DNA of 64,000 bases, taken from positions 1 to 64,000 of the forward strand of contig NZ_NKHP01000017.1 of the NCBI RefSeq assembly GCF_014467235.1. Reading direction: 5' to 3'. Positions 48,801 through 56,579 of the stretch are shown here, piece by piece; position 1 is the stretch's first letter; every line of letters starts with the position of its first letter. Below the pieces are notes generated by a model, which was not told the DNA's origin, made no database searches, and worked only from the letters and a program-made list of their open reading frames with translations. The translations under genes and the position numbers were made by a program. This stretch comes from Xenorhabdus indica (GTDB lineage Bacteria; Pseudomonadota; Gammaproteobacteria; Enterobacterales; Enterobacteriaceae).

Positions 48801-48897
48801 TATATAAATTCGGTGCATCTGGGAAATGAGTTGCCATCCCAACGATCGCAATATCCCCACTAATTTTCCTATCATGCAAAAAATACGTCTTGGACAT
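42823..48897 (-). CDS. fclC: PfaA-like iterative synthase subunit (KS-AT-ACP-KR)
   Basis: 2024 residues. The ketosynthase Cys is residue 221 in VDAACASSL, with His motifs EAHGTGTASGD and QIGHTRCAAG. The acyltransferase has GHSYGEV near 695. A single acyl carrier domain has LGIDSIKRLE with the Ser near 1329; polyunsaturated fatty acid synthases usually have several in tandem. The ketoreductase has TGGARGI near 1736 and a SSVSG...Y pattern further on. It starts the polyamine half with FclD. Two acidic or Pro-Glu-rich linkers flank residues 990-1050 and 1220-1280. An ATG at 48957 lies in frame, but the ATG at 48897 is chosen because GAGGAAT precedes it and MSKTYFLHDR leads directly into the ketosynthase. 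It is the first gene of the cluster. Confidence 0.92.
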   Translation of the reverse strand: MSKTYFLHDRKISGDIAIVGMATHFPDAPNLYKFWENIIGKKDSLIDITEMSKEEYWKKEHFYHPDPTAADKTYGHRAGFVPAIDFDPVEFKIPPAILDSLSTAQLFALYVAKQAMQDAGLLDQKNSKVDRERIGVILGGGGNGNTSFSLAARQQAPYLREIMMKSGLSEEVASDIIERAHGMYLEWNEDSFPGFLGNVACGRIASYFDLGGTSYMVDAACASSLAAIKAAIGELHSGSCDAVLTGGINLENSIFSFLCFSKTPALSRNNVSRPFDQSADGMMLGDGVGMLVLKRLEDAELDGDKIYAIIKSVEASSDGRAKSIFAPRLEGQVKALKRAYACAGIVPGDIQLVEAHGTGTASGDDTELKSLHAVFGEFQIPPKSVAIGSIKSQIGHTRCAAGAASMIKVALALHHKVLPPTINVKKPTNLLMSENSPFYVNSEARPWLRSFSNAPRRAALSAFGFGGTNFHAILEEYEKQTHGRYRLNESPWIMLFKGENPAELLSHCEAALSGFTGDLPENAIRRHLEQQDIENLQLHQARIVFVSQSVAQTVELLSLAVSQLQQNPLQQNNTSGWEHPRGIYYQPRGKALDGKIVALFPGQGSQYVNMARDIANDYPEMRQSLEALDDVAISQSGHELSPVIYPVPAFSEEEHTKQQQRLTDTANAQPALGAISAGYFNILKNIGFRPDFVAGHSYGEVTALWAAGVLSEKDFHRVSLARGWAAASASQLCGPDSDAGAMLAASLTHAQREEILQRYTGIVIANDNSEQQVVFGGETDQINQLYGELKKQNIHCRILPVSAAFHTKFIQPAYQPYRECLTDIHFQSPECTLFSSATAEPYDNSPRAIRELLAEQLIKPVKFRQTIEAIYQQGGRLFVEFGPKGVLGKLVSDILKNREHTVISTNPSDKGEERLQLARAQAKLLAEGVRLWDINQHVRIQPVEEDKGKRLTFRLSGGFFLSEKNKARRQHALRDGDHAVVERFIAGSLPQREKAVLAEEIESYPEHEVESGVIDNVEDAVESYIENKVKSKIEKKTEKVVEHKQPVSAEFLQQNVLTIIQRRDNPMEQNNKLSESQNADTLNGLLQAQQVMSQLHQQFQTNQKEYIQLLSMLLEKQYSLLESCKDHQNLPTMLSSLSQSVQLLDKNLELYHTNHERYFMTQQSLFQSGQVTPVMSSVSRLTQSVVGYSAPVKAAESISAPVSNIQPVEMVEKIEAVRPMMPEMPEMPEMPEMTEILKTEEVPVTPVVSMASSESANESIKPEPEPEKAVAKVQTKVLDPEVEKLIKHLERITEESIISQLINIVSERTGYPQDMISSEMDLEADLGIDSIKRLEIFGAMFDAFSANMGLHSETARNKDMENFEVDSLSTIAKMSDFFKQMIDEAVSALYNKGLGSEPEQVQPPVEHHKKEQFVVAESNNGASEKLRSLGFVTSTTASSEGYSVKKPLAESQRMVSSAVQPELNHKIALNNEDEEKRFADSPVSRFAVVKQLLPMPDCLQDVFSSSKRWLVVDEGTTSVDNLVADKTVVENIVEALEQRGQQVVVLSLKQNQAAMGDESVLDAVLTDIEQQHGTIEGVIYLQALKQGVKALADVFNEQDYHSVETTFLLAKRLQSSLTRDGKQPGYFMVIMRGDGELLTSGREYLPIVSAGITGLTKSLNIEWGNVFCRTIDIDARMKDSDVAKIVIEELQDSRTDVAEIGRSVNGERMTLALKEEKVLSAASAMQVSSHDVLVVTGGARGITAHCVIELAKQSQAAFILLGRTDITAPLPEWSVGKTTLAERKTAAIAHLQAQGIQPTPVKVNSMLNRLIHIDEINVTLQAIRQAGARVIYLHCDITVQEQVKRALEQARQQFGPITGLIHGAGNLADKRIEKKTLADLHSVFHAKVKGLENVCRGLDCTSLRHIMLFSSVSGFFGNAGQTDYSLANETLNKFAYLPFGGKNSQIIRSVNWGPWDGGMVSDVLKRAYEAQNMVIIPLDEGTKRFVREFSDPRSRQITIGGKTYMAPKKTIPNQLRNVSNNAAI
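45201..45236 (-). repeat. 9-bp tandem repeat in fclC (4 units)
   Basis: Four identical copies of TTTCTGGCA encode MPE MPE MPE MPE in the flexible linker before the acyl carrier domain. Confidence 0.9.
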
Positions 48898-48967
48898 ACA
48901 TTCCTCGCGTTTTGAACAAAACAGCCTCGTATCCAGCACATATTTAATGCACTGCATTGAGTGTTTT

Positions 48968-48997
48968 CACTGTCATTCACTGTCATCCGCTGTCAGG
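48968..48997. promoter_or_regulatory. Triple 10-bp direct repeat upstream of fclC
   Basis: CACTGTCATT, CACTGTCATC and CGCTGTCAGG stand head to tail with a 10-base period, so TGACAG recurs three times on the coding strand, 70-100 bases before the fclC ATG. A further TTCGAA-N5-TTCGAA pair lies at 49027-49043. A helically phased repeat in the leader of the first gene suggests an operator; no convincing -35/-10 pair was found. Confidence 0.45.
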
Positions 48998-49088
48998 AAC
49001 ATCATTATTAACCTATTAAATACGCTTTCGAAATCTATTCGAATACACATAAATCAAGGTAGATTAGTAAGATATGCTGACAAGAATG

Positions 49089-50099
49089 TTACTTATATTT
49101 TTTGGATAAAACTTTTGTTCTCCCTCTCAATAACCCGGCTAATGAACCTGCCACAGCGGATGTGGCTCCAACCACAGTTTCAATAACTGTTATTTGTATT
49201 GGAGAAAGATGATCAATAGATAAAAAATGCGTCACAATAAAGATTAATGCTATGACACATGCACTAAAAGCATGAATTAAAAAATACATTGCGCTTTCAT
49301 CAAGCTTATCATCTTTTTCAAAGTGTAATAAATTTGCTTTGATATCAAGGATAGTTTGTTTCTGTGTCACATAAGCTATCCATAAAGAAATAATATAGGA
49401 TGTTCCTCCTGCACTAAAAGCCGCCACTGAAACGGTAATTACCTCTGTAAAATTACCACTTTCTTCTCGAAAATAACCATACGCCAGTAAGCCTGCAATC
49501 GCACCGGCAATAATTGCCCAAGGTAAAAAATAATTAAATATTATATGTGTATCACTGTCTTCTTTTCTTACCTCACCTTTTTTAATAGAAAATAGTTTTC
49601 CATATAATTCAACAGCGTAATGCTTAAGCCTGGAGACAATAAAACAACTTGAAAACACTACCAATAAAAAACTTATAATTAATGCTAACCAAATATTTAA
49701 TTGTGATGAAAATGAAGTATTCTGTAATAAAAAATAAAAAGGAAGTAGTAATATAATATAAAATATTAAGGCATAAAGAGTAATCATCCCCCATAACTGA
49801 TAAGTACTTCCACGCCCACTCATCAGAACATTTGATTCTCCAACTTTATTTAACAAAGTCCGATAAGTATATTTATCAGAATTAGCTTTGACATTATCAT
49901 AAATAATTTCAAAAGAAACTGTAATGATAGAAATTAATGGATAAATAATAAGGTAAACACCTACTGAAGGCGGCTCTCCCCATATACCACAGAGAAAAAA
50001 GTAGATCCCACCAATAATAGTAATATCAATAAAAGCACGCACAATAGCATTGGAGAAATCAGCCATTGTCAGACTTTGTTTGAGGTTTAATACAACCAT
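49089..50099 (-). CDS. Polytopic membrane protein of unknown function
   Basis: 336 residues, not recognised. About eight hydrophobic stretches are visible: near residues 21-41, 48-64, 103-127, 136-157, 190-208, 220-243, 273-296 and a short one near 305-325. Charged loops lie near 65-100 and 158-188, and the C-terminus is basic (RGRTKVLSKKYK). No transporter or enzyme motif was seen. The start is well supported by AAGGAGAGTGTT before the ATG. It lies 191 bases upstream of fclC in the same direction, and its higher AT content matches an accessory gene. Self-protection or export for the fcl product is possible from position only. It could equally be an unrelated accessory gene. Confidence 0.7.
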   Translation of the reverse strand: MVVLNLKQSLTMADFSNAIVRAFIDITIIGGIYFFLCGIWGEPPSVGVYLIIYPLISIITVSFEIIYDNVKANSDKYTYRTLLNKVGESNVLMSGRGSTYQLWGMITLYALIFYIILLLPFYFLLQNTSFSSQLNIWLALIISFLLVVFSSCFIVSRLKHYAVELYGKLFSIKKGEVRKEDSDTHIIFNYFLPWAIIAGAIAGLLAYGYFREESGNFTEVITVSVAAFSAGGTSYIISLWIAYVTQKQTILDIKANLLHFEKDDKLDESAMYFLIHAFSACVIALIFIVTHFLSIDHLSPIQITVIETVVGATSAVAGSLAGLLRGRTKVLSKKYK

Positions 50100-50463
50100 A
50101 ACACTCTCCTTGTAAATCTGACTTACTATAGATAATTATCACTGATACCTTTTATATTTCACATTAACGCCTTACCGGCTATTTTTTCACTCTAATTGTA
50201 ACTTGAAACCTATTGAGTGTATTTATTTTTTCTATGTTATAAATTTTATAATTCTTACCACTATAAATATATGCGACTGATATTTTCCGTAATAGCGTCT
50301 TTGTATACATCTAATTGACTATAGTTTCAATTTAAAAAAATTGACCCAATTTAAGAAAGAAAGTTAATTAATCATTTAAAAACAAATAATTAATACAACT
50401 TTACCTATATTAAAAGATTAATTATTTAGTGGTATATAAAAAAAATAATATACATCCTATAAA

Positions 50464-50497
50464 TTTCAAATTGCAGTCAATAAAGCGGCAATTGAAA
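50464..50497. repeat. Palindromic intergenic repeat, copy 1
   Basis: TTTCAAATTGC and GCAATTGAAA form a stem with a one-base bulge, and GATGA follows. The layout TTTCAARTTRCAG...GYAAYTTGAAAGAYGA is shared with 52037-52071. Elements of this form are, as I recall, common between genes in Xenorhabdus and Photorhabdus. Confidence 0.6.
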
Positions 50498-50509
50498 GAT
50501 GAAAAGTAT

Positions 50510-50534
50510 AAAAGGCTCTTCAGAATGAGGAGCC
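50510..50534 (-). terminator. Rho-independent terminator of yfcD
   Basis: GGCTCTT (50514-50520) pairs with AGGAGCC (50528-50534) with one G-U pair, 30 bases after the yfcD stop, and is followed on the leftward strand by TTTTATACTTTT. Confidence 0.65.
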
Positions 50535-50563
50535 TGTAAACGTTATCTTTTCAATTGTGGATT

Positions 50564-51085
50564 TCAGCTAACATCTTTTTTGTTGCGGTCCAACCATAGA
50601 GAAAGCGCCTTCAAAGAGTCAGGCGTAAATTGATCACAACGGGCAGTAATTTCTTCAGGTGACAACCAGTAAACCGCAGAAACCTCTTCTTCCTGTAACG
50701 CAAATGGCCCGTGGCTGACACAGCTAAATAACCCTCCCCATGTACGGCAGATATCTTCCTCATAATAGAAAAGCCCATGCTCCGCAAAAGGAACTCCGGC
50801 AATCCCCAACTCTTCTTCGGCTTCACGACGGGCAGATTCAAGCATACTTTCCCCCATCACCACCACACCACCAGCAGTTGCATCCAATTTACCTGGGTAA
50901 AAATCTTTTGTTTCTGTGCGATGCTGAACCAATATTTTCCCCATTCCATCATGTACAACAATGTAAGTTGCCCGATGCCTCAAGTTTTGGCTACGCATTT
51001 GCTGGCGAGTTGCCTGCGCGATGACTTCATTCTCTTCATTAACAATATCAACCCACTCAATATTTACTGATTTTTCTTGAGTCAT
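50564..51085 (-). CDS. yfcD: Nudix hydrolase YfcD
   Basis: A 173-residue cytoplasmic Nudix protein of the isopentenyl-diphosphate-isomerase-like subgroup. The Nudix box [23 protein letters not shown] keeps the REAEEEL metal-binding core. Very close to E. coli YfcD along the whole length ([16 protein letters not shown] near the start, [16 protein letters not shown] later). The physiological substrate is not established. In-frame ATG codons exist up to 51172, but the one at 51085 has an AAAGG leader and matches the family N-terminus. It is divergent from yfcG. Confidence 0.9.
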   Translation of the reverse strand: MTQEKSVNIEWVDIVNEENEVIAQATRQQMRSQNLRHRATYIVVHDGMGKILVQHRTETKDFYPGKLDATAGGVVVMGESMLESARREAEEELGIAGVPFAEHGLFYYEEDICRTWGGLFSCVSHGPFALQEEEVSAVYWLSPEEITARCDQFTPDSLKALSLWLDRNKKDVS

Positions 51086-51297
51086 CCTGGAACCTTTACT
51101 AAATAATCTATGAGCCAATTCCTGCTGTGACAGCCTCTCTATCAACCAATTTTCAAATATGTATACAGGCACCTAACCGGAAAAATAAATCCACTCACAC
51201 AGCTATGAAGGATCGATGGCATTTTACAGACAAACAAAACCAATGCTAATGTAATAAATCTAACATTTATCCTAACGTTACTATTACTGGAGGTTAT

Positions 51298-51912
51298 ATG
51301 ATAGATCTATACTACGCTCCTACACCTAATGGCTATAAAATTTCACTGTTCCTTGAAGAAACCGGGCTCCCTTATACCATTCATCCGATCGATATCGGTG
51401 CTGGCGAACAATTTACCCCGGAATTTTTAGCTATCTCACCTAATAACAAGATCCCCGCAATTGTCGATCATGAACCTGCTGATGGAGGGGAACCAATATC
51501 TATCTTCGAATCAGGTGCTATCTTGCTCTATCTGGCAGAAAAAACCGGGAAATTTCTGAGCCAGAATGAACGGGAACGCATTCAACAACAACAATGGCTC
51601 TTCTGGCAAGTCGCGGGATTCGGCCCGATGCTTGGGCAAAATCACCATTTCCATCGTTATGCGCCAGAAGTCATACCCTATGCGATAAACCGCTATGTGG
51701 CAGAAACTCAGCGTTTATACAAGGTACTGAATACCCAATTGGAAAAAACACCGTATCTTGGCGGCAATGAATACAGTATCGCTGATATCGCCACCTATCC
51801 GTGGGCGCTGTGTTATGAACATCAAAAAATCAATTTGCAGGATTACCCTGCTGTTGAAAAATGGCTCGAAAATATCAGTCAACGGCCAGCAACAAAGGCA
51901 GCATACAAATAA
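51298..51912 (+). CDS. yfcG: Glutathione S-transferase family disulfide-bond oxidoreductase YfcG
   Basis: 204 residues. The N-terminal thioredoxin-like domain MIDLYYAPTPNGYKISLFLEE, with SPNNKIPAIVDH and FESGAILLYLAEK, is that of the Nu-class transferases; E. coli YfcG has strong glutathione-dependent disulfide reductase activity. The helical C-terminal half has WLFWQVAGFGPMLGQNHHF. It is slightly shorter than the E. coli protein at the C-terminus. A TGGAGG leader precedes the ATG. It is transcribed away from yfcD, with a 212-base shared promoter region. Confidence 0.92.
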   Translation: MIDLYYAPTPNGYKISLFLEETGLPYTIHPIDIGAGEQFTPEFLAISPNNKIPAIVDHEPADGGEPISIFESGAILLYLAEKTGKFLSQNERERIQQQQWLFWQVAGFGPMLGQNHHFHRYAPEVIPYAINRYVAETQRLYKVLNTQLEKTPYLGGNEYSIADIATYPWALCYEHQKINLQDYPAVEKWLENISQRPATKAAYK

Positions 51913-52036
51913 TGATGGAAGTTCGTTTAGTCACGAAACTTTTCACTAAAACTTGATGTTGATAACAGATAACAGCATATTTCGCTGCTGTATAAGCCAT
52001 CACTTGCTATAGTCAATCAATGATTATACCGATGGA

Positions 52037-52071
52037 TTTCAAGTTACAGCTAACAAAGCTGTAACTTGAAA
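52037..52071. repeat. Palindromic intergenic repeat, copy 2
   Basis: Perfect 15-base arms TTTCAAGTTACAGCT and AGCTGTAACTTGAAA around an AACAA loop, followed by GACGAGAGA. Same family as 50464-50497. It lies between yfcG and yfcH, both rightward, and could act as a terminator or mRNA-stabilising stem. Confidence 0.75.
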
Positions 52072-52109
52072 GACGAGAGAATATCCACTTTTGGTCACAG
52101 GGGGTGGTT

Positions 52110-53024
52110 ATGTATATTTTAGTTACGGGAGGAACAGGACTGATAGGTCGCAAGTTAATCTATCAATTGCTTTCACTCTCCCACTCTATTACCATTTTGA
52201 GCCGTTCTCCACAGAAGGTTTACTCTTTGTTCAGCGATAAGGTGAAATGCTGGACGACATTGAATGAACAGAGCAATCTGGATGATTTTGATGCAGTTAT
52301 CAATCTTGCTGGTGAGCCTATCGCTGATAAGCGCTGGACACCAGAACAAAAAAATAAACTTTGCCAGAGTCGCTGGCAATTAACGGAAAAACTCAGCGAT
52401 TTAATTAGGGCTGGTGAGTCCCCCCCTTCTGTTTTTATTTCCGGTTCAGCCGTTGGGTATTATGGTGATCAGGGGCAAGCTGTTATTTCAGAAAATGATC
52501 CTCCCCATGATGAATTCTCTCACCAGCTTTGTGAACGCTGGGAAAAACTGGCATTACAAGCTAAAAGCGAAAAGACCAGGGTATGCCTGTTACGGACAGG
52601 TATCGTCTTAGCCAATAATGGGGGAGCATTGAAAAAAATGCTGCCTCTGTTCCGTTTGGGGTTTGGAGGTGCGGTAGGAAGTGGCAAACAATATATGCCG
52701 TGGATCCATATTGATGATATGGTCAACGCCATCTATTACTTGCTGGTTTCGCCAGAACTGGCTGGCCCTTTCAATATGACTGCGCCCTATCCTGTTCATA
52801 ATGATCAGTTCAGTGCGATATTGGCAAGGATCCTGCGTCGCCCCACTTTTATTCGTATACCTGCTTTTGTATTAAGAATCGCAATGGGAGAAGCAGCGAC
52901 ACTGGTTTTAGGTGGACAACAAGCTGTGCCCAAGCGATTGGAAGAAGCCGGATTCGGCTTCCGCTATTTTGAATTAGAAGAAGCCTTAAAGAGTTTATTA
53001 AAGGAAAATGCTAATCAGCATTAA
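52110..53024 (+). CDS. yfcH: NAD(P)-binding epimerase-like protein YfcH (TIGR01777 family)
   Basis: 304 residues of the SDR39U1 group. The Rossmann motif [14 protein letters not shown] is at the N-terminus. [24 protein letters not shown] and the Tyr motif are typical. A DUF1731 C-terminal domain ends the protein ([19 protein letters not shown], then [14 protein letters not shown]). The biological function in enterobacteria is unknown. A GTG at 52104 is in frame, but the ATG at 52110 with the GGGGG leader fits the family start. It converges on ubiX with a 4-base overlap of the 3' ends. Confidence 0.9.
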   Translation: MYILVTGGTGLIGRKLIYQLLSLSHSITILSRSPQKVYSLFSDKVKCWTTLNEQSNLDDFDAVINLAGEPIADKRWTPEQKNKLCQSRWQLTEKLSDLIRAGESPPSVFISGSAVGYYGDQGQAVISENDPPHDEFSHQLCERWEKLALQAKSEKTRVCLLRTGIVLANNGGALKKMLPLFRLGFGGAVGSGKQYMPWIHIDDMVNAIYYLLVSPELAGPFNMTAPYPVHNDQFSAILARILRRPTFIRIPAFVLRIAMGEAATLVLGGQQAVPKRLEEAGFGFRYFELEEALKSLLKENANQH

Positions 53025-53605
53025 ACATCTGTGAGTTTCGCACCCTGCCAACGATTGAATAAATCCTCTGGCAATTCAATATCAAACTGATCAAGTACAC
53101 GATTAACTGTCTGGTCAATAATATCCTGAATACACTCAGGGCGGTGATAAAACGCAGGAACTGGCGGCATTATCACTGCCCCTACTTCAGCAGCCTGAGT
53201 CATTAACCTCAAGTGTCCCAAATGCAATGGTGTTTCTCTGACTCCCAACACCAATTTACGCCCTTCTTTCAAGACAACATCTGCGGCACGGGTGATTAAG
53301 CCATCTGTGTAGCTATGCACAATACCCGATAATGTTTTGATAGAACAAGGTAAAATCACCATCCCTGATGTCTTAAATGATCCCGAAGAGATAGAGGCAG
53401 CGATATCACGATTATCGTGCACAACATCGGCAAGAGCCTGAACTTCCCGCAAGGTATAGTCAGTCTCCAGAGCCAATGTCTGTCGGGCTGATTGGCTGAT
53501 CACTAAATGCGTTTCAATATCTTCTACAGGCTGTAAGACTTGCAGTAATCGGATACCATAAATCGCACCACTTGCTCCTGTCAGCCCGACGATCAGTTTT
53601 TTCAT
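53021..53605 (-). CDS. ubiX: Flavin prenyltransferase UbiX
   Basis: 194 residues. It makes prenylated FMN, the cofactor of the ubiquinone-pathway decarboxylase UbiD. The N-terminal [11 protein letters not shown] binds flavin. [10 protein letters not shown] with the invariant Ser, [16 protein letters not shown] and [12 protein letters not shown] are family hallmarks. It lies 48 bases after purF in the same direction, as in E. coli. Confidence 0.95.
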   Translation of the reverse strand: MKKLIVGLTGASGAIYGIRLLQVLQPVEDIETHLVISQSARQTLALETDYTLREVQALADVVHDNRDIAASISSGSFKTSGMVILPCSIKTLSGIVHSYTDGLITRAADVVLKEGRKLVLGVRETPLHLGHLRLMTQAAEVGAVIMPPVPAFYHRPECIQDIIDQTVNRVLDQFDIELPEDLFNRWQGAKLTDV

Positions 53606-53653
53606 GTGTCCCTCTGAGATACCAGAAATAACGCAATGATAATAGGAATATAA

Positions 53654-55171
53654 TTATCCTTCATTATATATTTCTAAGCTCTCAATTTCGCTCTGTCCGC
53701 GCAATTTCATGGCATCATCCTTACGCAGATTTTCCAGATAATCGAGATAAATCTGGTCAATGTCTTTTGTGACATAGATACCATCAAAAACTGAACATTC
53801 AAATCTTTCAATATCTGGATTTTCTTCACGCACCGCAGCAATCAGATCAGTGAGATCTTGGTATATCAACGCATCAGCGCCAATGAGCTGGCGGATTTCA
53901 TTGATTTCCCTGCCATGAGCAATTAATTCATTGGCGTTGGGCATGTCAATTCCATATACATTCGGGAAACGAACTTCAGGCGCAGCCGAAGCAAAATAGA
54001 CTTTCTTAGCACCCGCTTCACGCGCCAACTCCACAATTTGTTCTGATGTCGTACCACGTACAATGGAATCATCCACCAGCAATACATTTTTACCGCGGAA
54101 TTCCGCACGATTGGCATTCAGTTTACGCCGAACTGACTTCCGGCGCTCCTGCTGTCCAGGCATAATAAAAGTGCGTCCGACATAACGGTTTTTAACAAAT
54201 CCCTGACGGTAAGGTTTATCCAGAATATGAGCAATCTCCAGTGCCACATCACAAGACGTTTCAGGAACAGGGATCACAACATCTATCTGTAACTCTTCCC
54301 ATTCACGGGCAATTTTTTCACCCAGTTTCCTACCCATACGTAACCGTGCGTTATAGACAGAAATTTTGTCAATAAAGGAGTCAGGACGGGCAAAATAAAC
54401 AAATTCAAACAGACAAGGTGTTAATGAAGGATTTTCTGCACACTGGCGCGTAAATAATTGGCCCTGCTCAGTGATATAAATTGCTTCGCCAGAAGCGACA
54501 TCCCGCAGGAATTCAAACCCTAAGGTATCAAGTGCCACACTCTCTGATGCCACCATATATTCACTGCGTCCATCTGCCAGTATGCGTTTCCCCAATACCA
54601 GAGGCCGGATACCATTTGGATCGCGGAAAGCCACCAGACCATGACCAATAATCATAGCAACACAGGCATAAGCACCACGAATTCTCCGGTGCATTGCCGC
54701 TACTGCCGCGAAGATATTATCTGGCTCTAATGGGAAATGCGGGAATTTGGTTAATTCATCAGCAAAAACATTCAGCAGGATTTCAGAATCAGAAGTGGTA
54801 TTAACATGGCGACGGGCATTTTCAAACAGGATTTTTTTCAATTCATGAGAGTTTGTCAGATTGCCATTATGTGCCAATGTGATACCAAAAGGAGAGTTGA
54901 CATAGAAAGGTTGTGCTTCAGAAGCGCTGGAACTACCCGCTGTTGGGTAACGGACATGCCCTATTCCGATAGTCCCCTGTAAACGTAACATGTGTCGTGT
55001 TTCAAACACATCTTTAACCAAACCATTGGCCTTACGTAAACGGAACTCATTGTTACCATCAATAGTCGCAATACCTGCTGCATCCTGTCCACGGTGCTGA
55101 AGCACCGTTAATGCATCATAAATCGACTGGTTAACCGATGTAAAACCAACGATACCAACAATACCGCACAT
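53654..55171 (-). CDS. purF: Amidophosphoribosyltransferase PurF
   Basis: 505 residues. It catalyses the first committed step of purine synthesis: glutamine plus PRPP to phosphoribosylamine. The glutaminase nucleophile Cys2 follows the initiator Met (MCGIVGIVG), which fixes the start at 55171 and not at the in-frame ATG at 55186. The PRPP-binding motif [14 protein letters not shown] is near residue 365. It forms a unit with cvpA, 32 bases upstream, expected to be repressed by PurR through the operator at 55747. Confidence 0.97.
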   Translation of the reverse strand: MCGIVGIVGFTSVNQSIYDALTVLQHRGQDAAGIATIDGNNEFRLRKANGLVKDVFETRHMLRLQGTIGIGHVRYPTAGSSSASEAQPFYVNSPFGITLAHNGNLTNSHELKKILFENARRHVNTTSDSEILLNVFADELTKFPHFPLEPDNIFAAVAAMHRRIRGAYACVAMIIGHGLVAFRDPNGIRPLVLGKRILADGRSEYMVASESVALDTLGFEFLRDVASGEAIYITEQGQLFTRQCAENPSLTPCLFEFVYFARPDSFIDKISVYNARLRMGRKLGEKIAREWEELQIDVVIPVPETSCDVALEIAHILDKPYRQGFVKNRYVGRTFIMPGQQERRKSVRRKLNANRAEFRGKNVLLVDDSIVRGTTSEQIVELAREAGAKKVYFASAAPEVRFPNVYGIDMPNANELIAHGREINEIRQLIGADALIYQDLTDLIAAVREENPDIERFECSVFDGIYVTKDIDQIYLDYLENLRKDDAMKLRGQSEIESLEIYNEG

Positions 55172-55203
55172 GTAGTCTTTCCTCATCAGTCAGGCGGAGA
55201 GGA

Positions 55204-55692
55204 TTATTTCTCCGGTAGGAAACTCGACGCATTTTGCAGGTAGTCAAAAAACCACCTGATAATTTGACTGAACTGTGGGATCAGTTGTGACTGCTGCCAG
55301 TCTGCACTTTGGGGAAGTGGTGTAAAAGAATCCGCAATAAATAGAATGGCAGAAACAATTAACACACCACGCAATGCCCCAAAACAGATCCCCAGAACCC
55401 GATCTGTACCTGATAAGCCTGTTCGCTGAACAAGTGAACCAATGACATAGTTTACTACTGCGCCAACGATCAGTGTTGCAATGAATAAGATAGCAATCGC
55501 TACTCCATTACGCACCAACTCATCTTCAAGGCGAGCGAAATAAACCGCCAGATAAGTATAAAAGTGACTTGCAACAAAGAAAGCACATCCCCAAGTCATC
55601 AGAGAAAGTGCTTCACGAACAAAACCGCGAATCAAGCTAACCAGTGCAGAGAAACCAATAATGGCAATAATCGTATAATCAATCCAGACCAT
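55204..55692 (-). CDS. cvpA: Inner-membrane protein CvpA
   Basis: 162 residues with about four membrane segments (residues 5-23, 29-48, 64-84, 101-121). The start MVWIDYTIIAIIGFSALVSL and the SLIRGFVREALSL segment are typical of CvpA, known in E. coli for colicin V production and linked to envelope stress. First gene of the cvpA-purF operon, downstream of a PurR box. Confidence 0.95.
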   Translation of the reverse strand: MVWIDYTIIAIIGFSALVSLIRGFVREALSLMTWGCAFFVASHFYTYLAVYFARLEDELVRNGVAIAILFIATLIVGAVVNYVIGSLVQRTGLSGTDRVLGICFGALRGVLIVSAILFIADSFTPLPQSADWQQSQLIPQFSQIIRWFFDYLQNASSFLPEK

Positions 55693-55746
55693 ATTTTAAT
55701 CCAAAATAGGCTCCCGACACTCAGGCCGGGCGCATTCTAACAGAAA

Positions 55747-55762
55747 ACGAAAACGTTTGCGT
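55747..55762. promoter_or_regulatory. PurR operator of cvpA-purF
   Basis: On the leftward strand the 16 bases read ACGCAAACGTTTTCGT, matching the PurR consensus ACGCAAACGTTTTCNT at every fixed position. It lies 55 bases before the cvpA start, as in E. coli, and implies purine repression. Confidence 0.92.
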
Positions 55763-55839
55763 AGCAGATTTATCACTGTACTAAAAATAATTAAGGAATC
55801 TGTCATCCTAACCTTTATCAGCTCTAAAATCAGGCTTTT

Positions 55840-55877
55840 GATCTTTCACGGGAGATTCCATCTCCGCATGAAAGATC
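55840..55877. terminator. Hairpin between dedD and cvpA
   Basis: GATCTTTCA (55840-55848) pairs with TGAAAGATC (55869-55877), and inner GGAGAT/ATCTCC arms extend the stem. It lies 7 bases beyond the dedD stop. The best T-run (TTTTTT) is on the opposite strand, so for dedD it may be a partial terminator. Confidence 0.5.
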
Positions 55878-55883
55878 AATTTT

Positions 55884-56579
55884 TTATGGTTTGTAATTTT
55901 TAATTTGCCCCTGCAAACCCGTTAACTCTTTCAATTCAGGTAAAACAAATGCCAAAGCCTGCCTTGAGGCGTTAGGCCCAACATAAATCCGGGTCAATTG
56001 CCCCTGTACCGGAGAAGAAGGGATGGTATAAACCTGATGCCCGGACAAACGCAGCCTGGACACTATCTCATTTACCTTATCTGCATTTTTTAACGCACCA
56101 AGCTGGACAACATAGGCGACTGCTTGTGGTGCCTGCTCTACTGGTTGAGGCTTGACTTCTGGCCGGCTGGCAGGTTTAACCTGTGGCCTGGCTTCTGGCT
56201 TAGTTTCCACTTTCTGCATAGAAGGAGATTCAGGCCTTGTCAGCTTGGGATCTTGAGTGATTGCAACAGGAGGTGGAACCCGCGGCGCAGGTTCCGACGA
56301 TGATAAACCAGACAACATGTCTGTTTCTGGCTGTTGCTCCTGAGTTTGTGTCTGCATCGCCTCAGCCGCACCTTCCGGTGGTGTAGATGGCATACTTTGA
56401 GTCAGTGGCGGAATAGAATCAATATTCTCTTCATCACCAGGCTTAGGCACTAATGGAATAGAAGCGAATTTTTCTTCATTGTATTTCTTGTCGCCGTCAA
56501 ACAGCATCGGCAGCACGATGACACTCAGTGCCACAAGAACGATGGTTCCGACTAAACGATTTTGAAACCTACTTGCCAC
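55884..56579 (-). CDS. dedD: Cell-division SPOR-domain protein DedD
   Basis: 231 residues. One N-terminal membrane segment (residues 9-26, LVGTIVLVALSVIVLPMLF), a long Pro/Glu/Gln-rich periplasmic linker, and a C-terminal SPOR domain from about 150 (YVVQLGALKNADKVNEIVSR, then LTRIYVGP) that binds denuded septal peptidoglycan. It localises to the division site and helps FtsN-type functions. The start overlaps folC by 11 bases. Confidence 0.93.
   Translation of the reverse strand: MASRFQNRLVGTIVLVALSVIVLPMLFDGDKKYNEEKFASIPLVPKPGDEENIDSIPPLTQSMPSTPPEGAAEAMQTQTQEQQPETDMLSGLSSSEPAPRVPPPVAITQDPKLTRPESPSMQKVETKPEARPQVKPASRPEVKPQPVEQAPQAVAYVVQLGALKNADKVNEIVSRLRLSGHQVYTIPSSPVQGQLTRIYVGPNASRQALAFVLPELKELTGLQGQIKNYKP

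Larger units (their letters stand above)
50100..50563. other. AT-rich intergenic region with palindromic repeat
   Basis: About 460 bases between the yfcD 3' end and the membrane-protein start, marking the border of the accessory region. It contains a palindromic repeat (50464-50497), the yfcD terminator and, on the left, the promoter of the membrane-protein gene. No coding frame is supported. Confidence 0.6.
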
